Assembly (NCBI GenBank): GCA_019119875.1
Contig: DWWG01000179.1
Coordinates: 1-32,234 of the forward strand
DNA: 32,234 nt
Source of the DNA: Candidatus Dietzia intestinigallinarum
GTDB taxonomy: Bacteria; Actinomycetota; Actinomycetes; Mycobacteriales; Mycobacteriaceae
Reading direction: 5' to 3'
In this document: piece after piece, positions 7,357 through 16,314 of the stretch
How the letters are laid out: each line of letters opens with the position of its first letter
Numbering within the stretch: position 1 is the first letter of the stretch
Program-made: the position numbers and the translations under genes
Notes under the pieces: generated by a model
The model's input: only the letters and a program-made list of their open reading frames with translations
The model's database searches: none
Told to the model about the DNA's origin: nothing

Positions 7357-8602
7357 CCGACTCGACGCCCGTGCCTTAGGCCTGTACGCCGCGCTGCCGG
7401 TTCCGCTGAGGACGCGGACGCGTCGGCTGGCGTACGCCTTCCTGCCGATCCTGCAGTGCGGGCTCGCCGCGGGGCTGGCCTGGTTCATCGCCAACGACCT
7501 GCTGGAACACCCGCGTCCGTTCTTCGCGCCGATCGCCGCGGCCATCGCACTGGGCACCGGCATGGGGCGGCGGGTGCGGCGCGGCGTCGAGCTGGTGATC
7601 GGCGTCGTGGTGGGCGTCGGGCTGGGAGACCTGCTGATCGCCCAGATCGGTTCGGGCCCGTGGCAGATCGCGGCCGTGGTGATCCTCGCGATGTCGGCGG
7701 CGGTCTTCCTCGACCGCGGCGCACTCGTGGGAACGCAGGCGGCCTCGTCGGCGATCCTCGTGGCCACGCTCCTGCCCCCGGGCAGCGCGGGGGGATACGA
7801 GCGGATGGTGGACGCGGCCGTCGGCGGCGTGGTGGCGTTGCTGTTGATGGCGATCATGCCGGTCCACCCCCTCAAGAGGGTGCGCCGCGAGACGGCCTCC
7901 CTCCTGGGCGTGGCCTCGTCGGTGCTGGCGGAGGTGTCCGCCGGCCTGGACTCGCGCGATTCGGATCTCATCCGCGACGCCCTCCAGGACGCCCGGGACA
8001 CACAGCCGGCGATCGACGCGATCGAGGAACAGCTCGCCGGTGCGCGGGAACTGGTGCGGATCTCGCCGTTCTACCGCCGACGCAGGCCGGAGGAGGTGAC
8101 GCTGGCGCGGATCCTGAACCCGCTGGACAACGGCATCCGCAACATCCGCGTGCTCGCGCGGCGGGCGAGCACGGCCGTCGACGACCAGGTGGACGTCCCG
8201 CCCGCCCTGAGCTCGCTGCTGTCGGCACTGTCGGACGCGGTGGAGCTGCTGGCCCGGAGGGTGGCCGCCGGGCCCGGCGCGCCCACGGACGTCGAGGTGC
8301 ACCGCGAGCTGCGGTCCGTGGCCGCGCGGGCCAAGCGGGAGCTGCTGTTCGAGCCGGGCCTGACCGAAACGGTGATGCTGGCTCAGATCCGCTCGGTGCT
8401 GGTGGACATGATGCAGGTGGCGGGACTGAGCAAGATCTCGGCGATGGCCACACTGCCGCCTACCGTCCGCACCCCGTCGGTGGAGCCGGAGCTGACCGAG
8501 GAGTGGCCCGACTCGCCGGATCGCCCGACGTCGGTCCTGCCGCCGTTCAAGGCGACACGAGCCTCCATGGCTCGACATGACGATAGAAGGACGTCCTCTT
8601 GA
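7313..8602 (+). CDS. FUSC/aromatic-acid-exporter-like membrane protein
   Basis: A 429-residue protein of the FUSC/ArAE type. Residues about 30-185 contain six hydrophobic segments, including AFLPILQCGLAAGLAWFIA, FFAPIAAAIALGTG, VIGVVVGVGLGDLLI, IAAVVILAMSAAVFL and AAVGGVVALLLMAIM. A charged cytoplasmic region rich in helices follows (residues 190-390), then a Pro-rich tail. Relatives include putative exporters of aromatic acids and YgaE/DUF939-type proteins; the substrate here is unknown. It starts inside the DUF3151 gene with a 44-base overlap in another frame. Its last 56 bases overlap the end of the convergent Rv0358-like gene. Mycobacterial loci have a different membrane protein at this position. 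Confidence 0.82.
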   Translation: MSRTRTPPRLSAWRDRLDARALGLYAALPVPLRTRTRRLAYAFLPILQCGLAAGLAWFIANDLLEHPRPFFAPIAAAIALGTGMGRRVRRGVELVIGVVVGVGLGDLLIAQIGSGPWQIAAVVILAMSAAVFLDRGALVGTQAASSAILVATLLPPGSAGGYERMVDAAVGGVVALLLMAIMPVHPLKRVRRETASLLGVASSVLAEVSAGLDSRDSDLIRDALQDARDTQPAIDAIEEQLAGARELVRISPFYRRRRPEEVTLARILNPLDNGIRNIRVLARRASTAVDDQVDVPPALSSLLSALSDAVELLARRVAAGPGAPTDVEVHRELRSVAARAKRELLFEPGLTETVMLAQIRSVLVDMMQVAGLSKISAMATLPPTVRTPSVEPELTEEWPDSPDRPTSVLPPFKATRASMARHDDRRTSS

Positions 8603-9212
8603 CGGCCCGCCGTCCGGTCACCCCGTCGCGGGTGATCTGCCCGCCCGGGGTACCCACCTGGACCGCACGCGCGTCGAACCACCGCCGACGCCGGAACCTG
8701 CGGGGCCGTTCGGCGGTGGCGCGCACCCCGGGGAGCCGCGGGGACGTGCGCACGGTGAGGGTGTGGACCTCGCCGGAGAAGACCTTGTCGTCGTCGGCAT
8801 AGGCCTCTCCCACCAGCACCTCGCCGCGCGGCCCGGTCACGGTGGCCTCCCCCACCAGCACCGTCCCGGTGTCGTCGCGCACCAGCGGCATCTCGCGCGC
8901 CTCGCCCCGCACCCCCAGCTTCGCCGCCGCGGAGCCCGTGGGCAGGCCGTAGGTCCGGGTGGCGGGGGTGTCGTCCTCGGCGATGTAGGCGATCTCCACG
9001 TCGAGGTTCTCGGAGCGCATCAGGTGCGTGAGCACCGCGGCCAGGGCCGCGTCGGTGCCACACACGAGCAGGCGGCGGTGTGTGCCGACCTCGGTCAACG
9101 ACCGGTTGATCTCGTCCTTGCCGGGCACCGCGCTCACCTCGATGCGCGGGTGCTCGCCCAGGACCGTCGGGACCGGCGCCGTGCCGCAGCGGATGACGAT
9201 CATGACCTCCAT
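8547..9212 (-). CDS. Conserved protein of the purA neighbourhood (Rv0358-like)
   Basis: A 221-residue soluble protein without known function. The N-terminal half has a Rossmann-like alternation: IVIRCG, then RRLLVCGTDAALAAVLTHLM and VEIAYIAEDDTPATRTYGLP. This resembles the nucleotide-binding half of diacylglycerol-kinase-type proteins, but only weakly. The C-terminal half is strand-rich (VLVGEATVTGP, VFSGEVHTLTV), with basic RRFRRRRWFDARAV and a late VKRTSFYRHVEPW. M. tuberculosis Rv0358, next to purA, is the expected counterpart by position. Start at 9212 gives MEVMIVI; a second ATG at 9203 is equally possible. It is divergent from pxpA with 79 bases between. Confidence 0.7.
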   Translation of the reverse strand: MEVMIVIRCGTAPVPTVLGEHPRIEVSAVPGKDEINRSLTEVGTHRRLLVCGTDAALAAVLTHLMRSENLDVEIAYIAEDDTPATRTYGLPTGSAAAKLGVRGEAREMPLVRDDTGTVLVGEATVTGPRGEVLVGEAYADDDKVFSGEVHTLTVRTSPRLPGVRATAERPRRFRRRRWFDARAVQVGTPGGQITRDGVTGRRAVKRTSFYRHVEPWRLVSP

Positions 9213-9291
9213 GATGACCCGCGCGCCCTGCGGGGTCGAACGTGGGGCGGAGCGCTTCAGCCGGAGGCGTCCGGTGGGGCAGGATGGAGGT

Positions 9292-10161
9292 GTGCGCCGT
9301 ATCGACCTCAACTGCGACCTCGGGGAGGCCCGCCGGGGGACGCCGCGCTGGGCTGCCTCGCTCACGCCGGAGGCCGGAGCGGACCCGGCGGACGCCGCAC
9401 TGCTGGACGTGGTGACCTCCGCCAATGTCGCCTGCGGCTTCCACGCGGGCAACCGACCGACCATGAACGCCACCGCGGTGGCCGCCGCCGAGCGGGGTGT
9501 CGCGCTGGGGGCGCACCCGTCGTACCGGGACGGCGCCAACTTCGGCCGCGTGGAGCACGACCTGTCACGTGAGGAGGTGGCGCGGCTCGTGCAGTTCCAG
9601 CTGGAGGAACTGGACATGGCGGCCCGCCGGCACGGGACGCGCGTGCGCTATCTCAAGCCACACGGCGCCCTCTACAACCGTATTATCCACGATGCCGAGC
9701 AGGCCGCCGGCGTGGTGGATGCCGTCCTCCGCTACGCCGACCTCGCCGGCGAGGAGCCCCTGCCCGTGCTGGGGCTGCCCGGCTCGGTGGTGCTCTCGCG
9801 CGCGGCGACCGTCGGGGTGCCGACCGTGGCGGAGGCGTTCGCCGACCGCGGCTACCGGCCCGACGGCACGCTGGTCCCGCGCGGTGAGCCCGGCGCGCTG
9901 GTGACCGACCCCGACGAGGTGGCGGCGCGCGTGGTGGCGATCGCGACCGGGCGGGAGATCGCCGCCTCGGGCGGATCGCAGGTGGTGGTGAGCGCGGCGT
10001 CGGTGTGCGTGCACGGCGACACCCCCGGTGCGCTCGGCCTGGCCCGCCGCGTGCGTGTCGCGCTGGAGACCGCCGGAGTGGAGGTGGCGCCGTTCGTGTC
10101 GCCGCGCGGTCCGGGGTCGGCGGCGCCGTCACGGTCGGAAGGGGTACGGCACTCCAGGTGA
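9292..10161 (+). CDS. pxpA: 5-oxoprolinase subunit A, LamB/YcsF family
   Basis: A 289-residue cytosolic protein. With PxpB and PxpC it forms the ATP-dependent prokaryotic 5-oxoprolinase, which opens pyroglutamate to glutamate. Family motifs are LNCDLGE at the N-terminus, NVACGFHAGN, GAHPSYRDGANFGR, KPHGALYNRI and VCVHGDTPGA. GTG at 9292 is the start: the family begins exactly with xRxIDLNCDLGE, and AGGATGG lies just upstream. Its stop overlaps the GTG of pxpB in a GTGA junction. The C-terminal 20 residues are a Ser/Pro/Gly tail. The three-gene order A-B-C and both 4-base overlaps make the assignment secure. Confidence 0.94.
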   Translation: MRRIDLNCDLGEARRGTPRWAASLTPEAGADPADAALLDVVTSANVACGFHAGNRPTMNATAVAAAERGVALGAHPSYRDGANFGRVEHDLSREEVARLVQFQLEELDMAARRHGTRVRYLKPHGALYNRIIHDAEQAAGVVDAVLRYADLAGEEPLPVLGLPGSVVLSRAATVGVPTVAEAFADRGYRPDGTLVPRGEPGALVTDPDEVAARVVAIATGREIAASGGSQVVVSAASVCVHGDTPGALGLARRVRVALETAGVEVAPFVSPRGPGSAAPSRSEGVRHSR

Positions 10162-10988
10162 CGACGACGAGGATCCGCCCCTGCGGAGAGGCCGCGCTGT
10201 TGCTGGACTGTGCGGATCTCGCCGAGGCGGTGGCGCTCGCCGAGAGGATCGAGCGGGCACGGATCGGGGCCGTGGACGTGGTGGCGGGGGCCCGCACGGT
10301 CCTGGTGACCACACGCCGGCCCGCCGAGCTCCCGCAGCTGCGGCGCGCACTGGACACCCTGCTCGCCGGCGGCGGGGGCAGTGTGGGGGGTGATGGCGGG
10401 GGCGGTCCTGCCTCCCCCCGGGATCCGCTTCCCTCCGGGTACGGCCGCCCGCGCCACGGCGGTGGCGGGAGTGCAGAAGGGGGAGCGGATGTCGGCGGCG
10501 GGGGCGATGGCGGTGAAGGCGGGGGCGGTGATGGTGGCGGCGGGAGCGTGCTGACACTGGACGTGCACTACGACGGGCCGGACCTGGCCGACGTCGCCGA
10601 ACTCGCCGGGGTCTCGACCGAGGCGCTGGTGCGGATGCACACCTCGATCACGTGGAAGGCCGCGTTCGGGGGGTTCGCGCCCGGCTTCTTCTACCTCGTC
10701 GACGCGCGCGAACTCGGCGCCGACGAACTCGACACCGACGCCGAGCCGGACCCCGGGCCGATGCCCACGGTCCCGCGGCTCGACTCACCCAGGCCGAGGG
10801 TGCCCGCCGGATCGGTGGCCGTGGCGGACCGCTTCTGCGCCGTCTATCCGGGGGCCTCGCCCGGCGGGTGGCGGCTGCTCGGCACCACGGACGCCCCGCT
10901 GTGGGAGGTGGACCGACCGCAGCCCGCGCTCCTCGCCCCCGGCACGCTCGTGCGATTCCGCGACCTCGGCGGCGGGGCGGCGAGATGA
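10158..10988 (+). CDS. pxpB: 5-oxoprolinase subunit B, KipI family, with Gly-rich insertion
   Basis: A 276-residue subunit that with PxpC forms the cyclophilin-like part of 5-oxoprolinase. The N-terminal domain (residues 1-70) starts IRPCGEAALLLD. The C-terminal domain (from about residue 132) has LDVHYDGPDLADVAELAG, MHTSITWKAAFGGFAPGFFYL, VPRLDSPRPRVPAGSVAVAD and a final WEVDRPQPALLAPGTLVRF, all typical of the family. Between the domains lies a roughly 60-residue stretch that is mostly Gly with Asp, Ser and Pro. Relatives have a short connection there, which explains the length above the usual 210-240. GTG start at 10158 overlaps the pxpA stop; ATGA joins it to pxpC. Confidence 0.92.
   Translation: MTTTRIRPCGEAALLLDCADLAEAVALAERIERARIGAVDVVAGARTVLVTTRRPAELPQLRRALDTLLAGGGGSVGGDGGGGPASPRDPLPSGYGRPRHGGGGSAEGGADVGGGGDGGEGGGGDGGGGSVLTLDVHYDGPDLADVAELAGVSTEALVRMHTSITWKAAFGGFAPGFFYLVDARELGADELDTDAEPDPGPMPTVPRLDSPRPRVPAGSVAVADRFCAVYPGASPGGWRLLGTTDAPLWEVDRPQPALLAPGTLVRFRDLGGGAAR
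10368..10549. repeat. GGC/GGT-rich low-complexity linker in pxpB
   Basis: Irregular repeats of GGCGGGGGC and GGTGATGGC type encode the Gly-rich stretch between the two PxpB domains. The copies are imperfect and in frame. Confidence 0.75.
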
Positions 10989-11923
10989 GCCTGCTGGTGC
11001 TCCGCGCCGGGCCGTCGGCGCTCATCCAGGACCTCGGCCGGCCCGGACACGCCTCCCTCGGGGTGACCGCCTCCGGGGTCGCCGACCGCGCCGCCGCCGC
11101 GACCGCCCTGCGCGCCGTCGGCACCGACCCCGCGGCCGCCGTCCTCGAGGTGCTGCTCGGTGGGCTGACCGTCATGACCGACGCCCCGGCGGTGGTGGTG
11201 GTGACGGGTGCGGTGGGCGTTGTCGTCGTCGTCCCACCCACCGGTTCCCGACGCATCGCCGCCACCGGCGAGGTCCTCCGACTCGAGGCCGGATCGACGC
11301 TCGCGATCGGGCGACCCGACGCCGGACTCCGCGGCTACCTGGCGGTCCGCGGCGGCATCGACGTGCCCGAGGTACTGGGCAGCCGCTCCCGCGACACCCT
11401 CGCCGCGCTCGGGCCGGCCCCCGTCGTGGCCGGCGACCTGCTGGAGATCGGCGACCGCGTGGTGGGCCCCTGGGCCGAGGGCTGGCACCCGGCGGCGACC
11501 GGGAGCGGCATCGGAGGCGTCGGCGGCCCGGCGGCCGGACCCGCGCGGGGAGGCGTCCGCGGCGGGCGGGTGGAACTCGACGTGATCCCCGGACCGCGCG
11601 ACGACCTGTTCCCCGCCGAGGCCTGGGACGTGCTCGCGACGACCGGACACGTCAGCGGGCACGCCGACCGGGTGGGCGTACGCATCGACCCCGCGCGGCC
11701 CGTCCCGCGGCTGCCGGGCGGCGAGATCCCCAGCGAGGGAATGGTGCGCGGCGCGGTCCAGATCCCGGCCGACGGGGCGCCGGTGGTGTTCGGACCCGAC
11801 CACCCCGTCACCGGCGGATACCCGGTCATCGGCGTGCTCACCGCACGCTCCGCCGACACGGTCTCGCAGCTCCTGCCGGGAACACCGGTGCGATTCCGCA
11901 GGCTGCGCGGCCCCGCCGACTAG
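10985..11923 (+). CDS. pxpC: 5-oxoprolinase subunit C, KipA family
   Basis: A 312-residue partner of PxpB in the 5-oxoprolinase complex. Motifs are ALIQDLGRPGHASLGVTASGVAD at the N-terminus, GYLAVRGGIDVPEVLGSRSRDTLAALG in the middle, and the late SHADRVG-like SGHADRVGVRI, GGEIPSEGMVRGAVQIPADG and TGGYPVIGVL. Length is typical. It starts in an ATGA overlap with pxpB, so all three subunits are translationally coupled. A Gly-rich insertion of about 20 residues lies at residues 175-195. purA follows after 112 bases and probably has its own promoter. Confidence 0.94.
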   Translation: MSLLVLRAGPSALIQDLGRPGHASLGVTASGVADRAAAATALRAVGTDPAAAVLEVLLGGLTVMTDAPAVVVVTGAVGVVVVVPPTGSRRIAATGEVLRLEAGSTLAIGRPDAGLRGYLAVRGGIDVPEVLGSRSRDTLAALGPAPVVAGDLLEIGDRVVGPWAEGWHPAATGSGIGGVGGPAAGPARGGVRGGRVELDVIPGPRDDLFPAEAWDVLATTGHVSGHADRVGVRIDPARPVPRLPGGEIPSEGMVRGAVQIPADGAPVVFGPDHPVTGGYPVIGVLTARSADTVSQLLPGTPVRFRRLRGPAD

Positions 11924-11944
11924 GGTGTTGGCGGCAGCACAGAC

Positions 11945-11950
11945 TATTCT
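11945..11950 (+). promoter_or_regulatory. purA: Possible -10 element (TATTCT) upstream of purA
   Basis: TATTCT fits TANNNT-type -10 elements and lies 85 bases before the purA start. No matching -35 at normal spacing was seen; TTGGCG at 11928 is only 11 bases away. A guess from sequence alone. Confidence 0.3.
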
Positions 11951-12035
11951 GGGGCGTTGGTGTGCGCGGACTCGCTGTCAGGTGACTGACGCCGGTGCAC
12001 CGTGACGACAACTCATTCGAGGTGAACAGCGAACC

Positions 12036-13322
<1,287 letters not shown>

Positions 13323-13329
13323 CGGGTCC

Positions 13330-13366
13330 CAGGCTGCAGCCTGACGCGAGGGCGGACGCGAGGGCG
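13330..13366. repeat. Palindrome and tandem 12-mer after purA
   Basis: A perfect 14-base palindrome (13330-13343, CAGGCTGCAGCCTG) is followed by two identical, adjacent copies of GACGCGAGGGCG (13343-13354, 13355-13366). It starts 8 bases after the purA stop. It may serve as a weak terminator, but there is no T-run. Confidence 0.5.
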
Positions 13367-13394
13367 ATCGGCCCCGGTCGGGCCCGAAACCCGT

Positions 13395-13412
13395 AGCGAT
13401 ACGGGTATCGCT
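13395..13412. promoter_or_regulatory. Inverted repeat, possible operator upstream of secreted protein
   Basis: AGCGATA and TATCGCT form a perfect 7-bp inverted repeat around a 4-base centre, 57 bases before the start of the secreted-protein gene at 13469. The spacing would suit an operator near a promoter; a small RNA hairpin is the alternative. Confidence 0.35.
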
Positions 13413-13468
13413 GTGAGGCTCCTGAGGCGAGACTGTGTGCAGTCCTAATGTCGAGCAGGAGGTCAGGA

Positions 13469-14035
13469 ATGGCCAGGAGCATCACACGGTCCGTCACGTC
13501 CGGGATCGCCGTCGCCGGGCTGGTCGCCGGAGCCGCGCTGGCGGGTGCCGGCGTCGCCAACGCGCAACACACCGTCACGTTCAACAGCCCGAGCACACTC
13601 AGCCTGGACCGGAACAGCGCCGGCCAGGTCCTGGTCGGCTACGAGAACCGGTCCGGGACAGATCTCGGATGCGCGTTCGTCGTGAGCAATGCCTCAGTCG
13701 TCGACGGGCTCGACCGGCATCTCAGAGACTCAGCCGATCCTGTCGGGGCCTTTATCGATCCCGACACCTGGCCGACGGCACTCCAGACGAGCGTGACCCG
13801 GGCGATCGAGGCCGAGGAGTTCAACATCGGCGAGGGAGCGGTCGCCGAAGACTACTCGGGGGTCGTGTCCATCACTGGCGGGACCGACTTCCCCATGGAC
13901 ACGACGTTCCCGCTTCACGGGTTGTCGATGTGCGCGGACGAGTCCAACCCCTCCGCGTTGTATGTGGAGTTCGAGCGGACGTCCGGCGGGGGAGTGTTCG
14001 GTTCTCTCGGAAACCTCTTCGGCTCAGCGAGCTGA
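13469..14035 (+). CDS. Secreted two-cysteine protein, unknown function
   Basis: A 188-residue exported protein not matched to a named family. Signal peptide: residues 1-32, with basic MARSITRS, an Ala/Gly/Val core and cleavage at ANA before Gln. The mature part has exactly two cysteines (LGCAF and SMCAD), suggesting one disulfide, and looks strand-rich. A segment VGYENRSGTDLGCAF...SVVDGLD resembles VTYVNETDTDQHCLGF...TVIDEDLD in the secreted protein at 16315, so the two are probably related. The end is Gly/Phe/Ser-rich. Start at 13469 has a strong AGGAGG at 6 bases; an ATG at 13448 lies upstream of that site and is unlikely. A 22-bp hairpin terminator follows. Confidence 0.8.
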   Translation: MARSITRSVTSGIAVAGLVAGAALAGAGVANAQHTVTFNSPSTLSLDRNSAGQVLVGYENRSGTDLGCAFVVSNASVVDGLDRHLRDSADPVGAFIDPDTWPTALQTSVTRAIEAEEFNIGEGAVAEDYSGVVSITGGTDFPMDTTFPLHGLSMCADESNPSALYVEFERTSGGGVFGSLGNLFGSAS

Positions 14036-14057
14036 GACCGGCCGCACTCCGTCACCC

Positions 14058-14110
14058 GATCACCTGACGAGACCCGCGGGTCGCTCGACCGCGGGTCTCG
14101 TCAGGTGATC
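14058..14110. terminator. 22-bp perfect hairpin between convergent secreted-protein genes
   Basis: Bases 14058-14079 pair perfectly with 14089-14110 around a 9-base loop, followed by TTTT at 14111. The stem is unusually long. On the plus strand it terminates the gene ending at 14035. It lies 16 bases beyond the end of the convergent gene (14127) and so likely works in both directions. Confidence 0.9.
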
Positions 14111-14126
14111 TTTTGTTCGGGGCAGG

Positions 14127-14429
14127 TCAGAGGGGCAGGCCCGGGATCTGCGGCAGCTCGATCGCGCCGCCAGCGATACCGGCGCCGATGGCCAGCGCGG
14201 CCGAGACACCGAGACCCGCGACGAGGACGAGCCCGACCTGCACGAACTCGTTCTCCAGCGAACCGGCCGCGGAGGACCCGGCGTCGGTCGTGGCGTAGTG
14301 CACCGTGCCCGTTTCCACTGCGGGGGCGGCGGTGTCCGCGGCGGGGGCGGCGTGGGCGGGGGCGGCCGCCACGGTGACGGCGGTCAGCGCCAGGGCGGCG
14401 GCGAAGGATCCGGTTCGGGTCTTGTTCAT
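14127..14429 (-). CDS. Small exported protein with C-terminal hydrophobic helix
   Basis: A 100-residue protein of unknown function. Residues 1-27 are a signal peptide (MNKTRTG, Ala-rich core, AHA cleavage). A short Ala/Thr-rich middle is followed by a hydrophobic Gly/Ala/Val segment at about residues 63-88 (QVGLVLVAGLGVSAALAIGAG), and the protein ends IELPQIPGLPL. After signal cleavage it would be a small membrane peptide of about 73 residues with its N-terminus outside. There are no cysteines. It is the last gene of a leftward run (racemase, GntR, this gene), 124 bases after gntR. An array of GTCGAC-containing 12-mers fills the gap. AGGGCG lies just before the ATG. Confidence 0.72.
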   Translation of the reverse strand: MNKTRTGSFAAALALTAVTVAAAPAHAAPAADTAAPAVETGTVHYATTDAGSSAAGSLENEFVQVGLVLVAGLGVSAALAIGAGIAGGAIELPQIPGLPL

Positions 14430-14464
14430 ATACGCCCTATCGGCTGGGTCGACCCGACCATTAC

Positions 14465-14536
14465 ACCGTCGACAACACCGTCGACAACACCGTCGACAAC
14501 ACCGTCGACACCGCCGCCGACAACGCCGTCGAAGAT
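14465..14536. repeat. Tandem 12-bp array with GTCGAC cores
   Basis: Six consecutive 12-base units: ACCGTCGACAAC three times (14465-14500), ACCGTCGACACC (14501-14512), GCCGCCGACAAC and GCCGTCGAAGAT. The first four contain the palindrome GTCGAC, exactly one helical turn plus 1-2 bases apart. The array lies between gntR and the small exported gene, 36 bases upstream of the latter's start. Confidence 0.9.
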
Positions 14537-14553
14537 CAGTCGGCTGCGCTGGA

Positions 14554-14949
14554 TCAGTCGAGATGGCTGTAGGCCACGCGGACCGCGGCGAGCGCCTCGT
14601 CGAGGGTGAATCCCGAGCCCGAGGCCCGTTCGGCGAACTCCTCGGCGGCGCGGGTCAGGACCGCACTCGTCAGGTCGGGGGCCGTGACGAAGGTGCCGGA
14701 GCGACCGCGGCCCTCGAGCATCCCCGCCTCCTCGAGTTCGCTGTAGACCTTGGCCGCGGTCCTCGCGGCGACCCCCACGTCGGTGGCCAGGGTGCGGATC
14801 GCCGGCATGCGGGTGCCGGGCGTCAGAGTTCCTCGCCGGATCGCCTCGACGATCTGCCCCTTGAGCTGGCGAAACGGAGGCTCGGTCGAGTCCGGGTCCA
14901 GCGCCAGGACTATCCCGCCGACCCGCGATCCGGACCCCGCCTCGCTCAT
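14554..14949 (-). CDS. GntR-family regulator, YtrA type
   Basis: A 131-residue cytosolic DNA-binding regulator. Residues about 20-90 are the GntR winged helix-turn-helix: PPFRQLKGQIVEAIRRG, LTPGTRMPAIRTLATDVGV, then AARTAAKVYSELEEAGML and GRSGTFV. The remaining 40 residues form a short helical tail rather than a large ligand domain, which is the YtrA pattern. YtrA regulators usually control a neighbouring ABC transporter, but none is here. The start follows the racemase stop by 2 bases, so the two are co-translated. Likely targets are its own operon or the repeat array at 14465, both untested. Confidence 0.88.
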   Translation of the reverse strand: MSEAGSGSRVGGIVLALDPDSTEPPFRQLKGQIVEAIRRGTLTPGTRMPAIRTLATDVGVAARTAAKVYSELEEAGMLEGRGRSGTFVTAPDLTSAVLTRAAEEFAERASGSGFTLDEALAAVRVAYSHLD

Positions 14950-14951
14950 GC

Positions 14952-16049
14952 TCAGACCCAGACCTGCGCGATGTCGGTCACCTCGCGAGGCGGGGCAGCC
15001 GGGACCGGGGCGGCCGGGGTGCGCGAGAACCGGGGTGCGGGCGCCGGACCGGTGTCCCCGCCGACCTCGACGAACGTCTCACGGGCGACGTTGTGCGGGT
15101 GATCCAGCGACTCGGTGTAGGTCAGGACCGGGGTGGTGCAGGCGTCGGTGCCGTAGAACTGCTCGGCCCACTCGTCACGGGTCCTGGTCGCGAAACGGGC
15201 GGCGATGATCTCGCGCAGCTCGTCCCAGCGCTCGACATCGAACTGACCGGGGACGTCGTCGTCGTCGATCCCGAGGATGCGGGTGAACTCGGCGTAGAAC
15301 TGCGGCTCGAGCGCGCCGACGGCCATGAACTTGCCGTCCGAGCAGGTGTAGACGTCGTAGAACGGGAAGCCGGTGTCCAGCATGTTCGTGCCGGCGACGT
15401 CCGACCACTGGCCGCGGGCGCGCATGGCCCACTGGAACTGGCCGAGGACCGAGGCGCCGTCGGTCATGGCGGCGTCGATGACCTGCCCCTTGCCGGAGGT
15501 GGCGCGCTCGATGATCGCCGCGAGGATGCCCTGGATGAGGAACATCGACCCACCGCCGAAGTCACCCACGAGGTTCAGCGGCGGCACGGGGCGCTCACCC
15601 TTGCGGGCCGTGGCGTTGAGGTGGCCGGTCAGCGAGATGTAGTTGAGATCGTGTCCGGCGGTCTGGGCGAGCGGCCCGTGCTGGCCCCAGCCGGTCATGC
15701 GGGCGTAGACGAGGCGCGGGTTGAGTTCGAGGCACTCGTCCGGGCCCAGCCCCATGCGCTCGGTGACCCCGGGGCGGAAACCCTCGACCAGTACATCGGC
15801 CTTGGCGATGAGGCCGCGGACCTGCGCCAGGCCGTCGTCGCTCTTGAGGTTCGCCTCCACGACGGTCCGGCCGCGGCGGGTGATGTGCGCCCAGCCGTCG
15901 ACCTGGGTGGCCAGTTCTCCGGGGCGCATGACGGTCACGACGTCGGCTCCCAGGTCGGCCATCATCATGCAGGCGTGGGGGCCGGGTCCGATGCCGTTGA
16001 GTTCGACGACGCGGATGCCGGCGAGCGGGCCGGTGGGGGTGCTGGTCAC
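14952..16049 (-). CDS. mcr: Alpha-methylacyl-CoA racemase, CoA-transferase family III
   Basis: Interconverts (2R)- and (2S)-methylacyl-CoA, needed for beta-oxidation of branched-chain lipids and sterol side chains in the cytosol. At 365 residues it has the family length. The sequence follows mycobacterial MCR closely: [39 protein letters not shown] with catalytic His133, [13 protein letters not shown] with catalytic Asp163, [25 protein letters not shown] and [15 protein letters not shown] at 16049 was chosen because the family begins just before [22 protein letters not shown] lies 9 bases upstream. A start at 16163 would add 38 unconserved residues. It heads a leftward operon with gntR. Confidence 0.93.
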   Translation of the reverse strand: MTSTPTGPLAGIRVVELNGIGPGPHACMMMADLGADVVTVMRPGELATQVDGWAHITRRGRTVVEANLKSDDGLAQVRGLIAKADVLVEGFRPGVTERMGLGPDECLELNPRLVYARMTGWGQHGPLAQTAGHDLNYISLTGHLNATARKGERPVPPLNLVGDFGGGSMFLIQGILAAIIERATSGKGQVIDAAMTDGASVLGQFQWAMRARGQWSDVAGTNMLDTGFPFYDVYTCSDGKFMAVGALEPQFYAEFTRILGIDDDDVPGQFDVERWDELREIIAARFATRTRDEWAEQFYGTDACTTPVLTYTESLDHPHNVARETFVEVGGDTGPAPAPRFSRTPAAPVPAAPPREVTDIAQVWV

Positions 16050-16216
16050 AGGTGAGCCCTTTCGTGTGGTCCTGCACACACGGTATCGCCTGGGCCATCG
16101 GGGCGGATGGGCGAGGTCGACGTTGCGTATGTGGTCTCTGTGGCCTGGGGGGAACGGCGACATTAATTCGCGTTCACACGGGCCGGTGTTTCGGCACGGT
16201 CGGGCCCGAGGTGAAA

Positions 16217-16230
16217 GTGATTCGTGTCAC
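16217..16230. promoter_or_regulatory. CRP/GlxR-like palindrome GTGA-N6-TCAC
   Basis: GTGA at 16217-16220 and TCAC at 16227-16230 flank six bases, the half-site arrangement recognised by CRP/GlxR-type cAMP regulators. It lies in the 265-base divergent gap, 84 bases before the secreted-protein start at 16315 and about 167 before the racemase start. The outer bases (A and G) deviate from TGTGA/TCACA. Nothing else could be named in the gap. Confidence 0.45.
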
Positions 16231-16314
16231 GGTCATCTCAGGTGTCGCACAGGCGCCGCAAGCTGCCGCCGCAGCGCGCCGGCGGTGGTTCTCCGAACAC
16301 TGCAAGGAGTTTTG

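Noticed and set aside
13448-13468. Earlier ATG start of the secreted protein
   Set aside because: It would include the strong AGGAGG site inside the gene; the ATG at 13469 is ideally spaced from that site.
14465-14536. CRISPR array
   Set aside because: The 12-base units are contiguous with no spacers, and no cas genes are present. The same applies to the 30-bp array at 30445.
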